Positions 50,201-60,689 of a stretch of DNA of 64,000 bases are shown here, one piece after another. The stretch covers positions 28,027,866-28,091,865 of the forward strand of contig CM035227.1 of assembly GCA_020226215.1 (NCBI GenBank). The letters run 5' to 3'. A program made the translations under genes and the position numbers. How positions within the stretch are numbered: the first letter of the stretch is position 1; each line of letters opens with the position of its first letter. The notes beneath the pieces were generated by a model that was not told the origin of the DNA, made no database searches, and saw nothing but the letters and a program-made list of their open reading frames with translations. This stretch comes from Sindora glabra. Taxonomy: Eukaryota; Streptophyta; Magnoliopsida; Fabales; Fabaceae.

Positions 50201-53200
50201 ACGGCATCCATGTGGAAACTAATCTTATGTGATTCATCTACAGTCATTAATTTTTTGCTTTTCAAATTCTTTAGTCTAATGATAGGAGCTGCATGACTGA
50301 TTTGGATTCTGGAGTCATGCTGAAGACCTCAGAAAAATCTGAATCACCAGCCTCTGAAATGTTTACAAGTCAGAAAGCTATGGAAATGTCAGTTACATGC
50401 CATAATGAGGCAAATTGATCTCCTCTTACGAAAATTTCTTTCTCCTGACGAGATCCATGTAGTTCATAAGTGATAATCCTTTGTCATTTCCTGAAAGAAT
50501 CTTTCTTTTTTCTTTTAGTTCTGTTATGACCAGAGGAAGCAACTGCCAAATGGACATCGATGGTGGAGTTGGTACAATAGCCGAGATGAATAAACCATCT
50601 GATTGCTGCTTACTGGTGCTTCCTGACAATTCACTGGTGGCAAGGGTATGGGTTTACTATGGTTTAACCCTGATATGAATTCTCCTTGAATGTAGATGTC
50701 TTGAATTAGATAACTAGTTCTGCATGACTGACTTGTAACTTTCATGTGTTAGATTTTCCCACCTAGCTATAATTTGAAAGAATTGTTACCCCCATTTTGT
50801 GATTCTTCAGCAGTATTAATTCATCGTTAGGATCACTTAGATTTGTGAAATATTCTGGTATGAATCTTAGGGCATTTATTGCTAGTGTTTCTACTTCTGT
50901 CTATTTTATCAGTTATAAATCAAATGATCTGCAATTGAAAAGGCTGGTGGAAAATCTCACGCATAACTTTATTTTCTTTTACTAATAAGAATATGATAGA
51001 GTGGTTTTTCACACATCCAAAGGAATAAACTGGTTTTTTTTCGTCTCTGCCCCTCTCTCTTAAGGGCACACATTCATGCACAGAGGGTACTGTTTCCCCC
51101 TCTCGATATACAAATTTAAATAATTTTTTCCCAGGAAGTTTACTCTGGTACTCTGAATTTGTTAGTCCTGAACTCATTTATAGCAAGTTATTTTGAACAA
51201 GATGATATTATTCAGGGAAGTGTAAAGAGAGAGCAGACACATTAAGAATCAAACCGAAAACAAAACAGATTTCATCTCGCAAAGGCCAATGTTTTTTCTG
51301 CCTATGTGACCTGTACAGGGTTAATTTTTCATCACTTGAAACTTTATTTGGAAGGCTATCCATTCTCCCCAAAGGAGCTGTGTTCCTTATCCAATAATGT
51401 GAAATTTTTCTTAAGTAGAACGCTGAAGATATATATATATATATGGTTTGCATGTGACCAGTAAATTTCGAGATTCTGCTCATAAATATAGGATATGATA
51501 CATCTTTCATTACATTATTGGTTTTGAACGGAAGCCTTTATAGCTTAGTTACTTAGTGTTTGTATGAACCATATCAGGTTGCTAGATTGACATATTCATC
51601 TTCAGGGGATGCCATATTTGCCTTAGCACAGAATGGTATCCACAAATTGTGGCTGCTGCAAGATAATGAGCATTCATCAGGGAAGGTAACACAATGCTGC
51701 GTATGGAACTATAAATTCATAATAACTGGTCCTCATCTGAGAAATCGTTTTAATGATGTCTACTTTTACAGGCGATAGCTGATATCCAACCACATCTATA
51801 TCAACCCTTGAATGGAAAGGTTATGAGAAATAACATTGGTGCAAATCCTGAAAGCACTATTGCCTGCCTTGTACTGAAAGGCCATCATCTTGTTTCATCA
51901 TCAGGTGGATTAATCTCCATATATGATGTGCAGACATTTGAGGTAGATGAATGCTGTCATATTTGATGTCTATTATTTCGTAGAGGCATCATTCATTTTC
52001 TTCTGCGTGTTTATTCCCTGCAGAAAATGACCACATTTGGTTTTCCACCACCTGTCGCTACATATTTTATCCTCCTCCCACAGGATATATTCGCTGTTGG
52101 TTTTGATGACTCTACAGTCTTAATTCGCCACGCTAAAGAGGTGTGGGCTATGCTAAAATTTATAATGGTTTGGTTTTGTATCAATCTTGTGATTTTCAAA
52201 TCATCGTTTATTATGTGTTTCCTCAGACCAAAGCTACGCTCAAAGGTCACCAAAATGCAGTAACATGTCTTGCCTTTTCTTACAATTTAAATGTGCTTGT
52301 GTCATCTGGAGCTGATGCTCAGGTGAGCTGATCCTATTTACTTGTTAACTAATAAGATCTGATGTCTCTGGACTACGTTTTCCTTTGGAGGCATTTTGTG
52401 CTTCTAAAATCTAAAAAGAATGGACATGTACTATGCTTGATCTAGATTTTTCATTTGGTCTGTTCTCTTCTTCTATTCTCTTCTCCCTCCCCCCTGCAAG
52501 TGTATCATGAAAAAGAAGTGACAATGCCCTTGAGGAGGAAGCATTTGCCCATCCCCTGCTGCTGGGATGGGGGAACGCTTCCTCCTTCATCTTTCTTAGC
52601 TTCTATACTTATTTAGGAGCTTGCTCACAGCTCATTATTTGGTTTGTGTGGATAACATGGTTTGCTCACATGTCATGCAGTTGTGTGTTTGGGATGTGGA
52701 GGGATGGGAGAAGATAGCAAATAAGTCCTTGCAGAGTTTTGGTACAGGGCAGGTGCCAGACCCTCCTGTGGTCAATTACATTGAATTTCACCAAGATCAA
52801 ATCCGTTTCCTTTCCGTCCATGAAAAACAGATAGACATATATGAAGCACCGATGCTGAATCACCTTATACAGGTTTGAAAATGCCTTGGATTTTTTGCCC
52901 TTCAAGTTCAAACTTCGTAATATTCATTTCATGGACTATTGTTCTTCACAGAGTGTTCCACCGGAATGTGATCTTCCTATCACAAATGCAACGTATTCAT
53001 GTGATTGTCAATCTATATTTGTTAGTTTCAAGAGTGGATGCATAAAAGTTATGGACAGTGAAACGCTTGAACCTAGATGTCGGATTAGTCCTACTGCGTT
53101 TGCACAACAAATCCCTAGGTAACTCCTTTTTTCTTTGCAGTGGATTGTGAATTTGATGGATATCAGCTAATGATTCAATTTCATTACAGTAGCTTGGAGG

Positions 53201-53346
53201 TTTATCCTACAGTTGTGGCGGCTCATCCCTGTAAGCCGAATCAAATTGCGATTGGGCTTAGTAATGGTAGAGTTCTGGTTCTTGAGCCCATAAGATCTGA
53301 AAAAGAATGGAACATGTGCTCAAATGATGGATCAGCTGCTACTTAG
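47237..53346 (+). CDS. Divergent TOPLESS-related co-repressor with two LisH-CTLH modules and one WD40 propeller
   Basis: Eighteen exons: 47237-47264, 47393-47483, 47755-47934, 48286-48399, 48489-48681, 48857-48921, 49074-49256, 49689-49847, 49949-50105, 50275-50387, 50519-50645, 51578-51685, 51772-51942, 52024-52140, 52227-52322, 52681-52872, 52952-53118 and 53190-53346. All GT-AG; 2418 nt, 805 aa. Module 1 is a LisH (about 19-49, ELIILILQFLAEENCLESLH) plus CTLH (LEQESKVYFNMKYF...) and a CRA-like part ending LAFPKLNNSGLL (about 188). Module 2 (203-360) repeats it: EELVYLIFQFLDEENFRGTL, LEQETKIFFNLGYFGEFVIN, LNFPCMDKSRLLTIF. After a Ser-rich linker, MNKPSDCCLLVLPDN leads into a propeller (471-790) matching only the C-terminal TOPLESS propeller (SSGADAQLCVWD, EFHQDQIRFLSVHE, AAHPCKPNQIAIGLSNGRV). 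TOPLESS proteins are about 1130 aa with one LisH-CTLH and two propellers. Closest recalled Arabidopsis relative: At2g25420. The start is uncertain: ATG 47241 would also work with an acceptor two bases downstream. Confidence 0.86.
50646..51577 (+). other. Large intron 11 of the TOPLESS-related gene
   Basis: This 932-bp intron lies exactly where the first WD40 propeller of ordinary TOPLESS proteins would be encoded, just after the LPDN motif. I found no recognisable propeller exon remnants in it. It contains a short TA run near 51430. Confidence 0.6.
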
Positions 53347-53562
53347 TAGCTGCCATTAGATAGCATGTCTTTTTTGTGATTTTTTTGCCCAACCCAACGA
53401 GGTGCAACAATTTTTGGTTTTTGAAGGATTCTCTTCATTTCTTGACACTCAGCCTGCTGATTTCATTATGTTCCAAGTGGGTTTGAACTCCGTGGGACGC
53501 TGTTTGTGGCTGAGGATGTTGAGGGCTGGAGGCTTGGTGGAAAGTTAGATTGCATTCAATTT

Positions 53563-53950
53563 GTAAATTTTTTAGGGCTGACGGTGTATCCTGATTATAA
53601 ATTGGGTGTTATTATGAACACAAAGGAAAAAAATAGAAAGGAAAAAAATATGAAAACTTGCATCTATCATTTGGCATATCATACAGCCAAAAGTGAAAAC
53701 TTGATCGCATTCAATTTGTAAATTTTTTACGGCTGACACTGTAAATTTTTTAGGGCTGACGGTGTATCCTGATTATAAATTGGGTGTTATTATGAACACA
53801 AAGGAAAAAAATAGAAAGGAAAAAAAAATGAAAACTTGCATCTATCATTTGGCATATCATACAGCCAAAAGTGGAAACTTGATCGCATTCAATTTGTAAA
53901 TTTTTTACGGCTGACACTGTAGTCTGATTAAAAATCGGATGTCATCGGAG
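53563..53950. repeat. 178-bp tandem repeat, about 2.2 copies
   Basis: The unit beginning 'gtaaattttttagggctgac' at 53563 repeats at 53741 with near-perfect identity, and a third partial copy starts at about 53896 before diverging. The unit ends with 'gatcgcattcaatttgtaa'. High identity between copies points to a recent duplication. It lies between the 3' end of the TOPLESS-related gene and the tRNA. Confidence 0.95.
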
Positions 53951-53982
53951 GGAAAATAAAAACTTGTATCGACATGAAAAGT

Positions 53983-53987
53983 AAAAA
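53983..53987 (-). terminator. Pol III termination signal of the tRNA-Arg gene
   Basis: TTTTT on the minus strand (AAAAA on +), 13 bases after the tRNA 3' end: the usual RNA polymerase III stop. Confidence 0.75.
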
Positions 53988-53999
53988 GTATTAAGGACA

Positions 54000-54072
54000 C
54001 GATCACGGTGGGACTCGAACCCACAATCTCCCGCTCCGGAGGCGAGCGCCTTATTCGTTAGCCCACGCGATC
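54000..54072 (-). tRNA. tRNA-Arg (anticodon CCG)
   Basis: A 73-nt minus-strand sequence folds as a cloverleaf. The acceptor stem is GATCGCG with CGTGATC (one G-T pair). The anticodon stem is CTCGC with GCGGG (one T-G pair), around the loop CTCCGGA, giving anticodon CCG. The T arm is GTGGG-TTCGAGT-CCCAC and the discriminator is G. There is no intron and no encoded CCA, as expected in a nuclear gene. The internal B box (GGTTCGAGTCC) is intact. The D arm is slightly damaged: stem GGCT with AGGC has one G-G mismatch, and the loop has GA where most tRNAs have the invariant GG. A CAA-containing leader lies just upstream and a TTTTT terminator downstream. It decodes CGG codons if functional. Confidence 0.88.
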
Positions 54073-54089
54073 ACTTGATTGAGGTTATT

Positions 54090-56300
54090 TTTTCCCAATG
54101 CTATCCTCAAATTATTTAATGAGGCAATCTCTTGTTGATTCATCTGCGAAATTGATCATAATTTTACTCTGCCCAGGTAAATTGATTATTTCTGGTACTA
54201 TTTGATGAAATTATTTTTTTATAAATTTATAATATTTTATATAAAATTTGTAGTTTTTTTGCCTTTATCCCGTGCATTACACGGGAGGCATGGGTTAAAT
54301 TCATTCTCTAATCAACGTGAAATTGGGAAAAAATAATAAAAGGAAATTAAAAAACAATGACTGAAAACGCATCAAAATCATGACATCAATCAATCTAAAT
54401 TATTTTAATATATATGATATAACTTATTATTCTTATTATTTATCTATTGGTTTGTTTGTATATTGTAAAAAAAGGAAAAAATAAAGGAAAAAGAGAAAGA
54501 AAAATAAGAAAAATGTATTGGTACGATAAGTAACACCCAAAGCCCCACGGGACGAAAATTCACACATAATTAATCAGAAATATAGAAATTTAAATCTAAT
54601 GTTAAGAAAATATTTATAGAAATTAAAAAAATGAATTTAATTTAATTTTTAAATATTTTTATTAAAAAATATAGTAGATAATTAATTAATTTAATTAACA
54701 TTTTATATTATAATTTTAAATTATTCACCATATTATTATAATATAAATAAAACATATCATATTATATTTATATTATTTGGTAATAATAATATTTGAGTTG
54801 TAAATAATAAGAATAAATATAAAAATTAAAAATTAAAGATATGTAATTGAGCAAACAAAAGGAAAAGGAACAATATGAAAGATAGAAAGTAATAAGAATT
54901 AAAAAAATATATAGTTAAAATTATAATACGAGTGAACATAAAAAATGGAAAAAATAATAAAAATAAATAAAAAGAAAAGCAATAGTGTGTGAATTATAAA
55001 ATAGTAAGTGTAAAAATAAAATATGCACTTAAAAGTACACAAGGAATGGTCATAAAATAAAAAAGAAAAAAGTAACAATATGCAATATTGTACTAAATAA
55101 AAAGAAAGGAAATAATATGTGCTGTAGAATAATAAGAGTTAAAAAATAGAATATATAATTAATTGATTCGATTAAAGTAAATTCCTAATTTATTTAAAAG
55201 ATTTTTATGATAAAAAATGCATTATATTATATATATGCTTCATAATAATATTTTTATATAATCTATAAAAAAAATAAAAAACATACAATGAGATGGTTAA
55301 AAAAATAAATAACGTTTGAATTATAAAGTAATATAATATGATACATGCAATAATAATAATAAATATATATAATACATTTATACTTTGTGTTATAGAAATA
55401 GAGTCTATTAATTATTAAAGATTCAAAAATCAAGATAGAAAAAATAGAACACATTTACTCACTCACAATACTATGTCTTAACACTAAAAGGCACCGGTGC
55501 AAAAGGTAGGAAAAGTTTCTCTAACCTACACATGTAAAACGAGTCTTATAACTACGAGTAATATAAGTAACTTATAATCAGGAGGCAATGCGGGTATTTC
55601 AATTTAAATTCTATATTTAATGTGGGCTCATGCGGCAAGTCCTGTGTGGATAAAAGTTCACGTAGCCATGCGTTTGATCGCGAGTAAAAAATTAATTTTT
55701 TTAATTATTTTTTTCTTTACACTTAAACTCAATTTATTAAAAAAATTCAACTAAATTTCTTCCTAATAAATCCAATCTAATTTTTACATTTTAATCCAAA
55801 TTTTTACCTAAATAATTTAATAAAAATAAAAATATTAAATTATAATTTATAAATTATAAAATAAAATAATTAATAAAAATATAAAAATATACAAGCTACC
55901 TTGAGCAAGTCTGCATCGCCTTTTTATTACTCATTTTTATATCTGTGCTTTTACATGCCTACTTTGATGAAAAGCCACCCGGTGAAAAGCAACTATTTAT
56001 TGTTTGAAAAATAAAAGTACAATTAAGAGATAATCTTTCTAGTCAAAGTTAATTTTTTGTATTAGAATAGGATTGAAATTTTTTATTAAATAAATATTTT
56101 TATGTTATAAATATTTATATTAGTTAAGAGTTTGAAATATAAAAAAATGTGATAAATACCTATAAAATTATGAGAGAACCCACACAAAGGTTTGAGAAAA
56201 ATATAGAAATAATGATTAAAAATTTGGAGGTCTATAATTGAAAATTTTGGTACACATTATCATTTAATTTTTTGATGATATAGGAAAATTTTCTCATTTA
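54090..56300. other. AT-rich intergenic DNA, partly A-rich on one strand
   Basis: No gene was found. From about 54330 to 55150 the + strand is strongly purine- and A-rich, with loosely repeated words such as 'aataaaaagaaa' and 'aataagagttaaaaaat'. A short GC-richer patch at 55490-55690 has no recognised identity. Confidence 0.5.
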
Positions 56301-56310
56301 TTTAACCAAA

Positions 56311-56571
56311 AATCTACTTTGGTCTCTATAGGATTTAATTTTTATCAATTCTATCCTTAACAAAAAATTTGTATCAATTCTGAAAAATTAAAAATCATCA
56401 AATTTTAGTTCTTTCATACAATTTTTTCCCAAACTAAAAGTTTGTATGGAATCATATGGAAGAGCTAAAATTTGATAATTTTTAATTTTACAGAAAATAA
56501 ATTAATATAAATTTTTTATCAAAAATAAAATTAATAAAAATTGAGTCATAGAAGGATTAAAATAGGTTATT
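56311..56571. mobile_element. Foldback MITE
   Basis: This is a near-complete palindrome. The left arm (about 56311-56425) and the reverse complement of the right arm (about 56455-56571) share strings in the same order: 'aatttttatcaatt' with 'aatttttattaatt', 'aaaaaatttgtatcaatt' with 'aaaaaatttatattaatt', 'aattaaaaatcatcaaattt' with 'aattaaaaattatcaaattt'. It is non-coding. The target duplication is not clear. Confidence 0.75.
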
Positions 56572-56574
56572 AAT

Positions 56575-56831
56575 CCATAATTTTTTTATAGAATTTAAGA
56601 TTTTTTATATTAAATTATCAGTATAATTTATTACACTATTCTAATTAATTTAATTGACAGACACTTAATTATTTAAATGAGAATATTTTTTCAAACAACT
56701 TATTACTATTGTAATTATTTATAAATGCTGCCAAAATTCTCTAGCTGAAATGATATATAATTTCTTCTGAAAGTCTTACCTAAGTGACATATAATCTTCT
56801 TTGAAAGTCTTACCTCTTTTTTTTCATTTCC

Positions 56832-56878
<47 letters not shown>

Positions 56879-58734
56879 GTTATGATAATTTAATTATTTT
56901 TATTATAAAAATAAAATTCTTATAAATGCCAGTAGCATAAAAAAAAGACGCGTTCTATTGTTAAATTATATATATAAAAGATATAATATAATTGGACATC
57001 ATGAATAGTAAATTGACATCGCCAATGGACGTTTGACAAGGAAAAGAATAATAGTAAAGCGTGTGTCCGATTGAAGTTTGTCACTCATGTACTGTACTCC
57101 ACAATGGCCAGATTTGGCCATTTGGGTAATATAAAGTCCACCCAAACCGAGTTTTGAATATTATAACTCAGAAGACCCAACACCCAAGGTATCCGTTAAA
57201 GGGTCGTTACAGCTTTCGAAGGCGCGTGGTCCATCAGCGATTTAATACCAATTTCAATTACGAGTCAACTATTCTAGAAGCATATCCGTATATCCTTCCC
57301 GGTCCAGGTCTATTTCTTCGATAACTTTCCCCATTTTCAATTTTGGAAAAATCGGAAATATCCTATGGTTTCCTTTCCTAAATCAACAAGATAATCGAAA
57401 AAAATAATAATTTAATTGGCGTTCGTTTCGTGCATCGTGTTTGCCTGTGTTCAGCACAACAAGGGCATAAAAAAATGTTGTCACCGACAGAATGATCCTG
57501 CTACCATCTTCAGAGACGGATAAAGTCCCTTTTTCTATTAAATTAAAATTTTCCACTCTATAATTTACTTTAATTTATAATTATATTCTTATATTTTTTA
57601 TTGTTAAATTTTTAAAATTTCATTTCATTTGTAATCAACTCTCACCGACAGTTAATTAATTTAGACATTCTAACATAAAAAATAATGTGAAACTCTAATC
57701 ATCAAAATTATTAAGAGCATCAAGAATTATAATTTTAATTAGGCATTTTTTTTATTCTGATGAATTTGATTTTATTATTATCTATGAAAATACTCAAAAT
57801 TAATGCGTGTATAGAGCAAATTACAAATAAAAATGAAATTTAAAAATCTAATAAAAATATAAAAACAAAAATACAAATTAAAATAATCTCTAAGCCTTTA
57901 AGATTAATTACTTATTGCTTTTTCATAGCAAGAGCATAACATAAAACTCCTCGACGTCCTAAGTTCCAATCCACAATATTAAGGTTTTATTTAACAGTCA
58001 ACTGGGTTTAGTTGATGTGTCAATAGTTTATAAGAAAATGTTTAATAATATTTATTATTAATTCTTTATATATAAAAAGACATATAAAAATGAATATATT
58101 TTATAATTTATTTGAGTATTATTTTATTTTAATAATATTTCATATATTATATTATTTATCAAATTAACTTTCCTTCTAAAAATTATATTATTCTAATCTA
58201 TTATTTATTAATTTTTCTTAAGAAATAAATAATTATAATTTATTATATTTATTTATTTTTTTGTGAACATAATTATAATTTTTTGTAGGTTGATAGTGAG
58301 AGAAAAGAAAGAAATGATGAATTAAATAAAACATCATGCAAATAAATCAATTAGGAAATTTGTCATGCTACAAGCCTAAAATGATAACCGCTAAACTTGA
58401 GTTACTAACCTAAAAATACTAATCAAATAATCTAAATAGTTAAATTCAATACTTTATATATCATACTCAACTCTTAAATTTATTAGACGTAAGATTTAAC
58501 AATCTTTCTTACCCAAATGATCTAATGTTTTCATTTATGCCCATCAAATTGTAACTAAATATACAACTAGCAAATGCTTTGATAATTTTGCATTTGATAT
58601 AAAACATATCACAATACCAAAAAAAATGTCAAAATATCATTAAAAAGGACTAAATTAGTTATTCCTTTCTGGGATGAGATCACAAAGTAAACGCTACAAA
58701 AAAAATGATACTCGTCAAACATCATTAATGTTAT
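56575..58734. other. Intergenic, with a (TA)n run and a GC-richer block
   Basis: A (TA)n run lies at 56843-56875. The block at about 57000-57530 is noticeably GC-richer than its surroundings and resembles promoter or UTR-type DNA, but no open frame follows it on either strand. The rest is AT-rich. Confidence 0.5.
56843..56875. repeat. (TA)n microsatellite
   Basis: Pure TA dinucleotide run. Confidence 0.95.
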
Positions 58735-59035
58735 AAAAATAAAAATAAAATGATAAAGAAATAAATGAAGAAAATAAAATAAGAGAGAAATAGATGAAGA
58801 AAATATAATAAAAGAAGTTTCTCTTATTCATAAATGTGTAAAGTCCTTCACATAACATTTGTATGTATAAGCCAAAAATATCAAATTGATAAGTATCATT
58901 AATTGATAAATATCACTACTTGATACCTATCATTAATTGATTACAATAACAAATTAAGTAAATCTCATATATAAAAAATAATAGATAAATCAAAGATATT
59001 CTATGAATATCTACATAAATAAATATTTATATAAC
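58735..59035 (-). repeat. Probable LTR of the minus-strand copia element
   Basis: About 300 bp beginning directly after the polypurine tract and ending in TTTTTATAACA. The expected TG start is mutated. The ends are inferred from position and general copia LTR character, not from a second LTR copy, which is not in the window. Confidence 0.5.
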
Positions 59036-60560
59036 TCCCCCTTAGATATCTATTTTGCAAAGAATATGCCTCGACAAAACCTCACTAAAAAATCCTAATG
59101 GGAAAAAATTTTAGTGAAGGAAAAAAATACCTTATTCTTTTGATAAATAATTTGTCTCATTAAAGTCTTAGTTAGAAAAACCTAATGTGAAAAAATCTTA
59201 GTCAAGAAAAAAAGAGTACAATATGAATTTAACTCTCCTTATTAAGAATATCACAAAACATCTTTGAGCCAGTGCCTTTATTAGTAACTCTATTAAAGAA
59301 TTCTGATGAGATATAATTTATTTCATCTCCTTTGATGCATTATCCCCACATTGAACTTTGCATGTGACATTACCTTCATATAAATTTGTTAAAATTTCTT
59401 TCTTGAAAGTCACAACACATATGTATTAAGTATTTATTCTTGACATGTTTCAATATATATATATATATGCTAGAAAAATTATATCAATAATTTATCTTAT
59501 TAAAAGGCAAAATATAGATGCACCATCATATATGAATAAATAACAATATAAAATCAAATATTACATGGACCAAATATCTTGCATCTGTATAACTATTTAA
59601 TTATAACTTAAAATAAAATAAACCCATATAAATTATTCTTCAAGTGTACCAACATATATGTTTAATTTTGTTCTAATATCTTTTAGTTGAAAAAAAAATC
59701 ATATCTTGCTAATAAATTTTTCAAAAAGCGATATCAAGACATATATAATTAATAAAATATATTAGTGCATCATTGCACTAAAATATGGCACTTCAAGACT
59801 AAGAAATTTTTCATTATCCTTTAAAGTTAAAAATAGATTCTTATTAGTATTAAGTAATTGAAGAATCATTGGATCTTTCCATTTTAATTGATGATAAATA
59901 TTATCTCATTTAAATGCTTGATTTGAAAGCCAATATAAAATTTAATTTTCTAAAATCTTTTATTTCAAACTCCCTTCTTCAAATACTCTATTACCTTTAG
60001 AAACTCTTCATGAGTTCTAATAATATTAATATATGCAACAATTATTAAAATTTAGATTTCTTAATAAAAACATAAAGGATATTTATATACTTCTTTTATC
60101 AAATATTTACTTAGATGATTGTACTACATTCATTCAAATTCTTTTATCTATATGAAGATTTTTATAATTTAATTGAATATATTTCTCAACAATTCAAATT
60201 ATATGCTTCATGCATCTAAAATCTTCTAAGAATTTTCACATAATATCATTATAAATTATCTCTATATCACTTTCTCAAAAAAAATATTATAATATCTCTT
60301 TGCATATTCAGTATACATAAATTTTTAAAACAATGTCTTATACCTTCATTCTTAAGTATTATTTCACACAAATTATTGAACTAGGATGTAAGTAAACTAT
60401 TAGAGACACATCCTTGTGGAAATGACATAACGAGTGAAACACTAAAGAATTATTTTAAGTCAATAGCGTATCTTAAATGCCCAAAAAGCCTTCTAGAATT
60501 ATGCTTCACTCTCATTGTAATAAATACAATTACAAGCAAGATAGGGTGTAAATACCAAAA
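58735..60560 (-). mobile_element. Second degenerate Ty1/copia element (RT, RNase H and 3' LTR)
   Basis: On the minus strand, 60200-59850 reads, across stops, as the copia RT segment SKYLIKE-VYKYPLCFY, then an IIVAYI remnant where the YVDD box should be, then RTHEEFLKVIEYLKKG and KFYIGFQIKHL. Weaker RNase H-like sequence follows down to about 59480. At 59036-59044 is a polypurine tract (AAGGGGGAG on the minus strand), preceded by the family-typical untranslated stretch with 'cctaatgggaaaaaa' type repeats. The probable LTR runs from about 59035 to 58735, where it ends in TTTTTATAACA. No open frame survives. The upstream boundary with the adjacent LINE is uncertain. Confidence 0.72.
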
Positions 60561-60689
60561 ATTCTTTAAATGCAATTAAAGCCAAAATCATTTTATCTTT
60601 ACCATGTGTTGCAACTCTTATTTAGATAATATGGTTAGCATTTTCTTCAATAAAGAAATGTCGAACCATGTCTTCATTTTTGAAGTTTA

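Noticed and set aside
50281..50418. Reading exon 10 of the TOPLESS-related gene through to the TGA at 50416-50418
   Set aside because: A GT donor at 50388 (AT|GTCAGT) joins in frame to the acceptor at 50518, restoring the family's linker and propeller; the stop lies in the intron.
2702..56875. CRISPR array or bacterial-type regular repeats
   Set aside because: The repeats in the window are microsatellites, tandem duplications and transposon remnants; none has short conserved repeats with unique spacers, and the DNA is clearly eukaryotic.
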